This document shows positions 14,031 to 22,747 of a stretch of 27,753 nt of DNA, piece after piece (position 1 is the first letter of the stretch; every line of letters starts with the position of its first letter). The notes beneath the pieces are model-generated. The model was not told the DNA's origin. It ran no database searches and saw only the letters and a list, made by a program, of their open reading frames with translations. A program made the translations under genes and the position numbers. Source of the stretch: a virus; IMG/VR virus record IMGVR_UViG_3300017773_000100, positions 1 through 27,753 of that record; one strand, 5' to 3'.

Positions 14031-15901
14031 TGTCAGTTCAATCAGAATTATCAAAACTAGGCTCAGGGCAGGGTAAGATTTACCTTACTAATGCAAGTGG
14101 AAACCTAACAGGTTTACAGTTTGCAAATGAGCCTATAGGAAGAGCAGCAGCAGAAAAGATGATGTTAATATCATCTCCTGTTACTTCTAATATATCAGCG
14201 ATAGCTACGGTTGTGGTTACGGCAGGAGGAGGAACTATAACTAACTTAACTTATAATTCAGTTTCAGTTTTTAATACTTCTTCAGCAATAACAGGAGCTA
14301 CAACTTCAGATACTGCTACAAACTTAGCTAATGCTATTAATGCTTACGTTAGTACACCAGAATACACAGCTTCAGCTTCAGGAAGTACTGTAGTTGTTTA
14401 TTTAGATCCTGCTCAAGGAGGATTATTGAATGGTTCTGTAGGTACAATATCTGTTTCAGGTACGACAACTGCAACTACTACTAGTTTAGATGGTGGTGTT
14501 GGAACTTCTGATTTAGTAGATAAGCAGGTTGGTTATAAGATGTATTTAAACTCTAGTCCTACTGCACCAGATTTAAGTTTGGTTGGAGCTACAGATATTA
14601 CTACTGGTGTTCTTAGAAAATCAGCATCTACTCCTTTTACTCAAGAAAGTGTTACAATATCTTCAGGAGTTATTTCTCCTTCAAGAGATGGTAATATTAC
14701 AGTTCTTTCAGTAGAAACAGAGGGTTCTATAGCAGCAGATGTTTTGGAGAATATTGAAGCTGGAATTTTTACAGATGGAGACCTCTTAATAATAAGAGGT
14801 GTAAACGCTGCTAGAGTTGTAACGGTTCAAGAGGGTGGTAACATTCAATTGGCTAATAATAGTTCTTTTGCATCGGGCTCTAAAGACAATGTTATTTGTC
14901 TTCAATTTTTTAACGATGGAACACCAACTTGGTTTGAGTCTTTTAGAAGTCCAGGAATTGTTTTATCTGTGGCTAATTTAAGATCATCAGGGATCTCAGA
15001 ACCAGTCCAAGGGGTAAATACTCAAGCAATAACTTTAGGAGGCTCTACAACGACTTTAACAGCAGGTACAAGTAAAGGATATTTAGCATTAACAGGAACA
15101 GGAACTTTAACAGGTTCGGTTTCTTACGGTTTAGCTCCAGGTCTTGTGGATGGTGACACATTTATTATAGATTACAATGGTACTGTAACAATAGCAGGTT
15201 TCTCTATTACATTAATGGGAGTTGCTTTAACAGCAGAACAAGCGTTAAAAGGAAATATAGTAGCAAAAGGTGTTTGGGATTCTGCAAATACAAATTGGAT
15301 AGTTTCTTTTATAAGAGATACACAGTTAGTAGATTTAGCAGACAATACTGATTTAGCGTTAAAAGAGAATGCTTTAGGAAATCCTTCATCATCAGGTCAG
15401 ATACTTTCTTCTACATCGGCAGGTGTTAGGTCATGGATTTCAAATAGCACAGATATAGTTCTAAATGGTAATTCTAATACAGTAAGTTCAGCAGCAGGAA
15501 CAGAGACTACTTTAAGAACTATAACAATTCCTGCTAACACTTTAAGTTCTAATAATTCTTCTATAATTGTAAATGCTTTTGGAAACTTTGCTTCTAATGT
15601 TAATACTAAGAATTTAAAGGTTTATTTAGGTGGTACTTTAATAGCTCAGAATGTTCACACTTTAACTCCAAATGGAGTTGCTTTTACTTTAGATGTAAAC
15701 ATTACCTCAGCAGGTTCAGGTACTATTGCAAAGTGTGGTGTTTCTATGAATATAGCAGGAGGTGTTAGCGAAGCAGGTTATGCTCAAGTAGGTTCTATAA
15801 ACCTAACAACCACTTCTTACGATATAACAATAACAGGTCAAGGAGCAGGTTCTAGTGATGTTAATGTTTATGGTTCAATGGCAACTAAATTAATAGTATA
15901 A
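14030..15901 (+). CDS. Fibre-like protein with C-terminal beta-sandwich
   Basis: The 623 residues begin with a short region containing GKIYLTNASGNLTGLQFANEPIGRAA, followed at ~58-160 by the same module seen in the 238-residue protein at 2335 (AINAYVSTPEYTASASG matches AINDYTSVPNYTASAAG). Middle parts (ITTGVLRKSASTPFTQESVTISSG, TLTGTGTLTGSVSYGLAPGL) are Thr/Ser/Gly-rich strands. The C-terminal ~140 residues (TLRTITIPANTLSSNNSSII, NVNTKNLKVYLGGTLIAQN, then GSINLTTTSYDITITGQG) match a beta-sandwich often found at the tip of phage fibres or decoration proteins. A receptor-contacting or capsid-decorating trimer is plausible. The gene is joined to both neighbours by TAATG overlaps, so translation is coupled. 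Whether it belongs to head or tail cannot be told. Confidence 0.72.
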   Translation: MSVQSELSKLGSGQGKIYLTNASGNLTGLQFANEPIGRAAAEKMMLISSPVTSNISAIATVVVTAGGGTITNLTYNSVSVFNTSSAITGATTSDTATNLANAINAYVSTPEYTASASGSTVVVYLDPAQGGLLNGSVGTISVSGTTTATTTSLDGGVGTSDLVDKQVGYKMYLNSSPTAPDLSLVGATDITTGVLRKSASTPFTQESVTISSGVISPSRDGNITVLSVETEGSIAADVLENIEAGIFTDGDLLIIRGVNAARVVTVQEGGNIQLANNSSFASGSKDNVICLQFFNDGTPTWFESFRSPGIVLSVANLRSSGISEPVQGVNTQAITLGGSTTTLTAGTSKGYLALTGTGTLTGSVSYGLAPGLVDGDTFIIDYNGTVTIAGFSITLMGVALTAEQALKGNIVAKGVWDSANTNWIVSFIRDTQLVDLADNTDLALKENALGNPSSSGQILSSTSAGVRSWISNSTDIVLNGNSNTVSSAAGTETTLRTITIPANTLSSNNSSIIVNAFGNFASNVNTKNLKVYLGGTLIAQNVHTLTPNGVAFTLDVNITSAGSGTIAKCGVSMNIAGGVSEAGYAQVGSINLTTTSYDITITGQGAGSSDVNVYGSMATKLIV

Positions 15902-16590
15902 TGAATATAGATAAGGTATATACTTATATAGCGAAAACAATAGCTAATAAAGCACAGACGGGAAATTTAACTCCGTCTGACTTTAATTCTTTAATGCCAA
16001 GAGCTTTTCAGCAATGGGTTTATAAAACCTATGATGATATGACAGATGGTAGAGGTTGGCAAAGCAATCAATCTATAACAGATGACTTAAGGTTTCTTTT
16101 AGTTAGGAATAAAGTTATGCAAGTAGCTAAAGATGGATCTTTATCTGTACCTAATGATTATCTACACTTATCTAGTATAAACTATAATTACACTAGAGCT
16201 TATAAAGGAAAAACAATAACTAAACTAAAACCTGTAGATGTAGTTAGAGATAATGAAAGAGCAGCTTTTACAGGTAGTGATATTTATGCTCCTTTATTAG
16301 AGTCTAAGAAATATGTTATTTCTGCTTTTTTTGATACTTACCTTCAGTTTTACCCTGCTAATGTAGGAAGAGTTGAGTTTACTTATTTAAGAAAGCCTAT
16401 AGATCCAGTATGGAATTTTACCGTAGTAAATGGGAGACCTGTTTATGATCCTACTACTTCAGTAGATTTGGAAGCTCCAGACGAGGCAGTAGATGAGATA
16501 GCTATGATTGCTCTTTCTTTATTTGGTATAAACATAAGAGATCAAGAATTAATTAGTTTTAGTGAAGCTCAAAAAGCTCAAAATTTATAG
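15901..16590 (+). CDS. Connector-type structural protein, 229 residues
   Basis: The protein resembles a conserved family I associate with Bacteroidota podoviruses: an N-terminal helical part (MNIDKVYTYIAKTIANKAQTG ... LMPRAFQQWV), SLSVPNDYLHLSSINY at about 94-109, and a C-terminal block with YLRKPIDPVW, GRPVYDP, VDLEAPDEAVDEIAMIALSLFGINIRDQEL (about 162-217). The 'YLR.PI.P.W ... DLE.P....E' layout recurs in head-tail neck or ring proteins of these phages. It likely packs under the portal as part of the neck. It starts within the stop of the fibre gene (TAATG) and ends with TAG four bases before the next gene. No catalytic motif. The family call is from memory. Confidence 0.65.
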   Translation: MNIDKVYTYIAKTIANKAQTGNLTPSDFNSLMPRAFQQWVYKTYDDMTDGRGWQSNQSITDDLRFLLVRNKVMQVAKDGSLSVPNDYLHLSSINYNYTRAYKGKTITKLKPVDVVRDNERAAFTGSDIYAPLLESKKYVISAFFDTYLQFYPANVGRVEFTYLRKPIDPVWNFTVVNGRPVYDPTTSVDLEAPDEAVDEIAMIALSLFGINIRDQELISFSEAQKAQNL

Positions 16591-16594
16591 GTAA

Positions 16595-17221
16595 ATGAGA
16601 AATACAAGAAATATAATAGCAGAGCAGGCACAAAGAATTATAAATGGTGGTACTGCAACTCCAGATGTAGAGGTAAGAAAAGAGGAGCTTGTAGTTTTTG
16701 TAGATCAAGTTTTTACAAGATATATTAAGCAGAGTTTTTACGAGAACAGACAAGAGGGCTCAAGATACATAAATGGCTCTTTTATATATTCTTTTACAGA
16801 GGACGTACAGTATGATAAAATCAGAAAGAGACATTTTGCAGAGATACCATCTACCTATGTAAATCTACCTTTAGGTATAGGTCTTTATCAAGTTTCTCCT
16901 GTAGAGGACGAGTATAACTCTATGATCCCTGTAAATCCTAATTTTTTAGCTATGTCTAATGGTTTAGCAGTTGGAAGTTTAGAAGGTAAAAAAGGTTATT
17001 TTGTAGAGAATACGACAATGATTTTTGTAAATGTGCCAACTAGTTATAAAATGAAATCTGTTTTAATTAAATTAGTTGGAGGTGTTCAAGGAGAGGTAGA
17101 CCCTGAAAACATTGATATACCTGTAGATGCTCAAGCTGATATGGTAGAAATGGTAGTTAGATTATACACTCAACAAGGGCAAACAGCTATAGATGAGGTT
17201 AACAATAACAACAAAAAATAA
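16595..17221 (+). CDS. Connector or tail-ring-type protein, 208 residues
   Basis: No certain domain name. The N-terminus is helical (RNIIAEQAQRIINGGTATPD, then EELVVFVDQVFTRYIKQSFYENRQEG), followed by beta-rich sequence with INGSFIYSFTEDVQY and HFAEIPSTYVNLPLGIGLYQVSP (about 61-112), and a C-terminal helix QADMVEMVVRLYTQQGQTAIDEV. The pattern of an N-terminal helical hairpin, a 'NGSF' strand, a 'PSTYVNLP' segment and a C-terminal oligomerising helix fits small ring proteins between neck and tail in Bacteroidota podoviruses, next to two other proteins of that type. The start lies 4 bases after the previous stop and its TAA overlaps the following ATG (TAATG). Confidence 0.62.
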   Translation: MRNTRNIIAEQAQRIINGGTATPDVEVRKEELVVFVDQVFTRYIKQSFYENRQEGSRYINGSFIYSFTEDVQYDKIRKRHFAEIPSTYVNLPLGIGLYQVSPVEDEYNSMIPVNPNFLAMSNGLAVGSLEGKKGYFVENTTMIFVNVPTSYKMKSVLIKLVGGVQGEVDPENIDIPVDAQADMVEMVVRLYTQQGQTAIDEVNNNNKK

Positions 17222-17982
17222 TGGCAAACATGACACTAGACCAAACGGTTAGAGAATATCTTATAGAGAATCAATACCCAGAGCATAGGTATTTTCAAGC
17301 TTTGCAATTTGGTATTTCTTGTTTAAGAGAATTAAACTTAGATGTAACAGGAGTTCCTGTTTCTGTCGAGCTTTCGGTTAGTGCTTCAGATACGGTTGAT
17401 TTACCAGATGATTATATTAACTATGTAAGAATAGGATTTTGTGATTCTTCGGGTATGTTTCATGAGTTAGGTAGAAATAATAACATTTGTTTAAATAGGT
17501 CTTTAGATGATTGTGGTCAACTTAAAACAACTAAAAAAGATAGCTCTACATCTTTAACAGGTGTTTCAGCTTCAGAAGAATATTACTCTACTCACTATAG
17601 AAACGGAGAAAACATAGGTAGATTCTATGGAGCAGGTGGTGGTCAAAACAGATGGGGTAATTTTAGAATAGATTCAACATATAATCAGATACAATTGTCA
17701 GGTTATACAGGTGGAGATAAAATAAAGTTGGAATATTTAGGAGATCCAGCTAAAGCTAATGGTAGTTTTGTTGTTCAGCCTTTTGCTTTGGAGACTGTTA
17801 AATCTTGGATAGAATGGAAAATGTCTTCTAAAAATCCTAGTGTTCCTCAGTCTCAAGTTCAGAGTAATTATTTTCATTACCAGAGAAATAAAAAAATGTT
17901 AAGATCAAGGATCAAGTCTTTGAGTGTTCAAGATATACTTCAATCATTTAGAAAAGGGAATAAGCAATCTCCTAAATTTTAA
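17221..17982 (+). CDS. Tail-ring or tail-tubular-type protein, 253 residues
   Basis: Residues 1-45 form a helical start (DQTVREYLIENQYPEHRYFQALQFGISCLRELN), then SDTVDLPDDYINYVRIGFCD and GMFHELGRNNNICL (about 57-91). This 'DLP.DY..Y..IG..D..G....LGRN..I' motif is one I associate with ring proteins of crAss-like and related phages that sit directly before the large tail protein, as here. The end is a basic helical tail (KKMLRSRIKSLSVQDILQSFRKGNK) likely used for assembly. The stop is 2 bases before the ATG of the 1503-residue gene, so both are made together. It probably forms a twelve-fold ring of the short tail; exact ring position is not deducible. Confidence 0.68.
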   Translation: MANMTLDQTVREYLIENQYPEHRYFQALQFGISCLRELNLDVTGVPVSVELSVSASDTVDLPDDYINYVRIGFCDSSGMFHELGRNNNICLNRSLDDCGQLKTTKKDSSTSLTGVSASEEYYSTHYRNGENIGRFYGAGGGQNRWGNFRIDSTYNQIQLSGYTGGDKIKLEYLGDPAKANGSFVVQPFALETVKSWIEWKMSSKNPSVPQSQVQSNYFHYQRNKKMLRSRIKSLSVQDILQSFRKGNKQSPKF

Positions 17983-17984
17983 TC

Positions 17985-20900
17985 ATGGCTATAGAGAAAA
18001 GACAGTTTTTATTTGGAATGGATCAAGATTCTGATGATAGATACATCCAGCCAGGTTTTACGAGAAAGAATGTAAACGTAAGAGTTGGCTCTTCTGTTTC
18101 TGATGGAAATGGAACAGGTGAAAACATCTCAGGGAACACATTGATTCCTAACTTAGACCTTCCAGCAGGGGATAATAAGGTTATAGGTTCTTATTGGTAT
18201 AAGAAAAAAGATTTAAACTATTTCTTTGTTTGGAATGAGAACGGGGATCATGGTATTTATGAGTACAATCATGTTTCTTCTCATATTTCTACTGTAATGA
18301 TTGCTGAAGTTTTAGGCTTTAGTAAAGATGGTTTAATAACAGGTATAAATGTAGTAGAGTTTGATGATGACAATGATCTTCTTTATTGGTCAGCTCTTTC
18401 TATTAATCCAAGTAAGATTAATATTCAGAAGGCTAAATCTGGGGGTTACACACTTCCTATAAAGAAAGAGATAATAGATGCTATAAAATACCCACCTCTT
18501 TGTCCTATAGAAGCTCATTACGAGGTTGATGCTAATCAAAAGGTAAACTACTTAGAAGATAAGATAGTTCAAGTAAAGGCTAGGTATATATATGACGATA
18601 AAGAGAAGTCAGCTTTTTCTCCTATATCAGTAAATATTTTACCTATTAGCAGTTGTTCTGGAAATTCTTCAGGTAACACAATTCGTATAATAGTACCTCC
18701 AGGAGGAGAATTAGTAGAGAGAATAGAAATAGCAGCTAGGTTTAGCAATATATCTAGTTTTTATAAGATAGTAGACCAACCAATAGGTGATTACATTGTT
18801 AATACTACTACAGGGAATTATGAGTATATATTTAATAATGATGCTAAGTATGATATTGTAAGCCAAGCAGAGTCTGATAATTTATTTGATCGTATTCCTC
18901 AGATAGCAGGAGCACAAGAATTTATAGCAGGTAATAGAATTGCTTATGGAGATATTACAGAGAACTATGACAATGTTCCAATAGAAGTTAATTTAGATGT
19001 TAAATATCAACCAAAAGTATCTACTAAAACTAATACTATTTCAGGAGAGGTTACTATTAGGAATAGTTACGAGAGTGGAAATTATCAAAAGTTTCAGCCA
19101 ATCCATGATTTAGGATCAGGTATAGTTTTTGGTGGTTTTAATGATACGACTTATGAAGTAAACCCTTATAAGTATTCTCAGGATTTGCCATTAGGAGGTT
19201 TTGTTATTTACCTGGCAGGTACTGATTATTTTTCAGTATCAAAGCAGATTAGAGGTGGTAATCCTCAGATTCAATCGGACGGTGTTTACGACTCAAGTTC
19301 TTCCAGTAAAAGAGGAAAAATTAGAGATGAAATTGAAGGTTCATCTGTCGGTCCATTTCCTAGTACTAGAACTTATTCTACTTGGTCTATTCCTAATGTG
19401 CCAGATGGTACTTATGTTTTAAGGGTAGCTTCTAATTTTACCACACAAGCAGATTTAGATTCTGGAACTAGAGATTATCAAAAAACATCAACTTTTGTAA
19501 ATAGAATAGATCAACAATTTGTTTTTGAAAAAACAATAACAGTATCAGGAGGTCAGGTAGTTGGTAATATTCAAATTGAAATTAAAGACTTAACAGATCC
19601 AAGCGTTTTTGAAGAATCTTCGTCTATAGCTGGATACCTAGTTGATCCTAACACTAAAGGTTCTTTGCCGTCAGGTTCTACTATTAACACTTTGTTAGGA
19701 GAGTCTAGAATAGACAAAGCAGAAGTAACTATACTTTCAGATTTAACACCTCATTTTGTAAAAACGGATCATAATGGTTTCTTTTATTACGGAAATAACG
19801 GAGGAACTTTATCTGTAGCTCCTGTTCTTCAAGTGACAGATATTAGATCTGGAGTTTATTCAGATAACGGATTTGTGTCATACAATATAACAGACACAGC
19901 ATCTCCACCAACACCAACAGTATTAGCATTTAATGGTGTTGGTAAAATTGGTGTTTACTCTAATCAGTTGCAAAACATAACAGACTATTCAAGAACTCAT
20001 ATTTTATTTAATTTATTAAGTCCGTCAGGGGCAGGAGTAAATGATTCGTATGTAGTAGTTACAGGTGGTCAAGTAGGGCAATCAGATTCTTCAGGTTCGA
20101 TAGATCTTGTAGTTTATACTGACAGCTCTAATGTTTCAAGTGGTCAAACAGCGAGGTCTGGAGATATTTATTTTTATCCAAAATCTAGCAGTTGTTTAAT
20201 TGATTTTGTTCCAAAAACTTTATCTTTTTCAGACTTTATAGGTAAAAACAACAAAAACAACACTACCCCTATAATTCTACAAGATGTTTTAGCTACTTTA
20301 CTTAATAACACTTCAGCTTCTTATTTAAAAAGAGGAGCTTCTTATGATTACGGATTACTTTATTATGATAGGGCTAATAGGTCAGGTCAAGTAAACATTT
20401 CTTCAAGCAGTAATTTATTAATTCCTTTTTATACAGAACAAACAGGTTCTCCTGCTGTTGCTCTTCCAGATAGTGCTCCTCTTGTAGAGTGGGAGATAAA
20501 GCACGCTCCACCTTCTTGGGCTACGCATTACCAATGGGTTAGAACTAAGAATACTTTTTCTAATAGATATATACAGTGGGCAGCTAAAGATGTAAGTTAT
20601 TTAGATGATGCAGGAGTTTCTTCTAATTTTAATGACGGTACTCAAATTGCTATAGATATAACTAATTTATCTTCGGATTATATTTCAGCTCATCCTGATT
20701 CTGTTTTGTCTTATGATTATTCTCCAGGTGATAGAATAAGGTTTATTAAAGATTCTAATGGAAATCTTTTTACAGATTATTTTGATATAAAGATAACTTC
20801 TTTTGCTGCTGGTATATTAACAATGGAAAAGTTAAATGCTCTTCCTTTGTTAAGTGAAGGTTGTTTATTTGAGATATATAGTCCAAAGTTAGAATTAGAT

Positions 20901-22496
20901 GAAGATATTTATTATGAGATAGGAGAATGTTTTGAGGTTCAAGAAACTATTTTAAATGGAAAAAAATATTATTCGCATAAAGGTTTAGTTAATGCTGATG
21001 ATCAATCTCCTTTTGCTTTATCTACTAAACCTGCTACGGGTACTTTTAGATCGGGTGACACATTTTATAGAGGAAGAACTATACCTGTAACATCAGGTAG
21101 AAAGAACTATACTATAGATTCATCAAGATTCTCAGACTTTTTTGAATCTTCAGTATCTGATATAGGTAGACCTGCTTTAGAGGATCAAGATGCTTCTTCA
21201 GCTCATAGACCAACTACAATATACTATACTCAAAGATTTATACCAGAGACAAATATAAACGGTCTTAATACTGTTTACTCTTCTTCTTTTGAGACTTATG
21301 ACAGAAACAACGGAGCTATTAGAAAGTTATTTTCTATAAACAATAGATTAGATTGCTATCAAGAATTAAAGGTTAGTAAAATTTTAGTACAGGAGAATGT
21401 TGTTTATGATCAGTTTGATAAGGGAACGGTTGGAGTATCTGAGAGTGTTTTATCTAATCCTTCTGTTCCTTATCAAGGAGAGTATGGTACAATGAATCCA
21501 GAGAGTTTTGCAGAAGAGGGAGGAAGAAGGTATTTCTTTGATGTAAGAAATGGAGCTGTATTGAGATTATCTAATGATGGTTTAACTACTATTTCAGATA
21601 AGCAGATGCACTCTTACTTTGAGTCTAAGAGTAATTTTTATTCTTCTTTTGATCAGATACCAGAGATATGGGGTGTTTTTGATGAGAACCACGATGAATA
21701 CGTTTTAAATTTCGGTTCTATTTCTAGGGATAAAGGTTTTTCTCCCCAAGATTTAGCTTTAGTTTCTTCTCAGGCAGAAGTAGTAACAGAAACTAGAAAT
21801 GGTTTACAATATTCTTTTGTTATAGGTTATTCAGAAAATGACGATGGAGTTCCTACTCAGTTTGAAATAATAAGAGATGTATCTAACGGTACTTATGTTA
21901 TTAATTCTTCAGCAGGTAGTATAGATATGGATCGTCAAAAGATTTTAACCATACCTTCTGAGACTGTTGCTTTTAGTGAGAGAACAGGTTATTGGGATAG
22001 TTTTTATTCTTATTTACCAGAGTGTATGTGTAGGGTTGGTATTGATTTTCTTTCCTTTAAAAAAGGTAAGGCTTTCTTACACAATTCTAATAATTTAAGA
22101 AATAATTTCTACGGTGTTAGATTCCCAAGTGAACTATGGGTAGTATTTAACCAAGCACCTAGCAATAATAAAGTGTTTAATTCTTTAGGTGTTGAGTCTA
22201 CTACAATTTGGGAGGCTAGAGAAATTTTAACAGATAGTGGTCAGAAGTCTCAACTAATAGAGTCAGACTTTCAAGATGATCAAGGTCAAGGTTTGATTTT
22301 TGATGCTAAGGAAAATATACATTACGCAGCTTTAATGCAAGATGAGAATACTCCTAATGTTCAGTTTCCGTTAATAAATGGAGATGACATGAGGGATGTT
22401 AGTATTTTGTTTAAATTAACAAAAGATACTGACGATTTAGAGCGTATATTCTCAGCTAATATTAACTTTGCATTAAGTCAAAGAAGTAACAAATGA
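17985..22496 (+). CDS. Giant tail protein, crAss-like 'stabilization'/muzzle type
   Basis: At 1503 residues this is the largest complete gene. It begins FLFGMDQDSDDRYIQPGFTRKN, then VNVRVGSSVSDGNGTGENISGN; the 'GM..D.D.R....G...(K/R)N.NVR..SS....G..EN..GN' start matches crAss-like proteins usually called stabilization or muzzle protein, which form the outer tube of the short tail. At about 460-620 lies a beta-sandwich like the regulatory domain of carboxypeptidases (VPDGTYVLRVAS; SSIAGYLVDPNT; KAEVTILSD; VKTDHNGFFYY), and near 677-720 a second Ig-like unit (SGAGVNDSYVVVTGGQV). The C-terminal third has aromatic-rich repeats (SYFESKSNFYSSFDQIPEIWGVFDENHDEYVLNF) typical of propeller-like surfaces. 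It follows three ring-type genes and overlaps the next by ATGA. Confidence 0.7.
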   Translation: MAIEKRQFLFGMDQDSDDRYIQPGFTRKNVNVRVGSSVSDGNGTGENISGNTLIPNLDLPAGDNKVIGSYWYKKKDLNYFFVWNENGDHGIYEYNHVSSHISTVMIAEVLGFSKDGLITGINVVEFDDDNDLLYWSALSINPSKINIQKAKSGGYTLPIKKEIIDAIKYPPLCPIEAHYEVDANQKVNYLEDKIVQVKARYIYDDKEKSAFSPISVNILPISSCSGNSSGNTIRIIVPPGGELVERIEIAARFSNISSFYKIVDQPIGDYIVNTTTGNYEYIFNNDAKYDIVSQAESDNLFDRIPQIAGAQEFIAGNRIAYGDITENYDNVPIEVNLDVKYQPKVSTKTNTISGEVTIRNSYESGNYQKFQPIHDLGSGIVFGGFNDTTYEVNPYKYSQDLPLGGFVIYLAGTDYFSVSKQIRGGNPQIQSDGVYDSSSSSKRGKIRDEIEGSSVGPFPSTRTYSTWSIPNVPDGTYVLRVASNFTTQADLDSGTRDYQKTSTFVNRIDQQFVFEKTITVSGGQVVGNIQIEIKDLTDPSVFEESSSIAGYLVDPNTKGSLPSGSTINTLLGESRIDKAEVTILSDLTPHFVKTDHNGFFYYGNNGGTLSVAPVLQVTDIRSGVYSDNGFVSYNITDTASPPTPTVLAFNGVGKIGVYSNQLQNITDYSRTHILFNLLSPSGAGVNDSYVVVTGGQVGQSDSSGSIDLVVYTDSSNVSSGQTARSGDIYFYPKSSSCLIDFVPKTLSFSDFIGKNNKNNTTPIILQDVLATLLNNTSASYLKRGASYDYGLLYYDRANRSGQVNISSSSNLLIPFYTEQTGSPAVALPDSAPLVEWEIKHAPPSWATHYQWVRTKNTFSNRYIQWAAKDVSYLDDAGVSSNFNDGTQIAIDITNLSSDYISAHPDSVLSYDYSPGDRIRFIKDSNGNLFTDYFDIKITSFAAGILTMEKLNALPLLSEGCLFEIYSPKLELDEDIYYEIGECFEVQETILNGKKYYSHKGLVNADDQSPFALSTKPATGTFRSGDTFYRGRTIPVTSGRKNYTIDSSRFSDFFESSVSDIGRPALEDQDASSAHRPTTIYYTQRFIPETNINGLNTVYSSSFETYDRNNGAIRKLFSINNRLDCYQELKVSKILVQENVVYDQFDKGTVGVSESVLSNPSVPYQGEYGTMNPESFAEEGGRRYFFDVRNGAVLRLSNDGLTTISDKQMHSYFESKSNFYSSFDQIPEIWGVFDENHDEYVLNFGSISRDKGFSPQDLALVSSQAEVVTETRNGLQYSFVIGYSENDDGVPTQFEIIRDVSNGTYVINSSAGSIDMDRQKILTIPSETVAFSERTGYWDSFYSYLPECMCRVGIDFLSFKKGKAFLHNSNNLRNNFYGVRFPSELWVVFNQAPSNNKVFNSLGVESTTIWEAREILTDSGQKSQLIESDFQDDQGQGLIFDAKENIHYAALMQDENTPNVQFPLINGDDMRDVSILFKLTKDTDDLERIFSANINFALSQRSNK

Positions 22497-22747
22497 TAGA
22501 TTTAATATTAATAATTTCTAGTGGTGTAGGGCTTACTTTTATAGTTACTAGGAGTAATATTTTCAAAACTATTAGAGAGTGGGTAACGTATAGAAATAAA
22601 GGGTTTGGTGAGTTGATTACCTGCCCACAATGTTTCGGACTTTACAGTGGTTTTGCAAGTTATTTGTTAGTTCGATTTAATTTAGATATTTTAGTGTACG
22701 GGCTGATAGTTTCTTTAGTCTGTTTTATTTTAAATAAAAAGATATGA
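22493..22747 (+). CDS. Small DUF1360-like membrane protein
   Basis: The 84-residue product has a hydrophobic N-terminal span (about residues 3-20), a short basic loop with IFKTIREWVTYRNKGFGELI, the motif CPQCFGLYSG at residues 44-53, and a second hydrophobic region (about 53-80) that may cross the membrane once or twice. The 'R..I...IRE ... L..C..CFG...G' arrangement matches the DUF1360 family of small membrane proteins found in bacteria and phages, whose function is unknown to me. It is locked in the tail operon by ATGA overlaps on both sides. The CxxC could bind metal or be redox-active. Roles such as a membrane partner during DNA entry or host takeover are guesses. Confidence 0.72.
   Translation: MIDLILIISSGVGLTFIVTRSNIFKTIREWVTYRNKGFGELITCPQCFGLYSGFASYLLVRFNLDILVYGLIVSLVCFILNKKI

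Noticed and set aside
16588-16600. Stop-codon reassignment of TAG, known in some crAss-like phages
   Set aside because: The 229-residue gene ends with TAG and is followed 4 bases later by a well-supported gene; reading through soon meets TAA. The XRE gene also ends with TAG, and TGA ends several coupled genes. The standard code fits.
19201-19422. A 73-codon + strand frame within the giant tail gene
   Set aside because: It is wholly inside the 1503-residue frame, hydrophobic by chance, and shows no coupling or leader.
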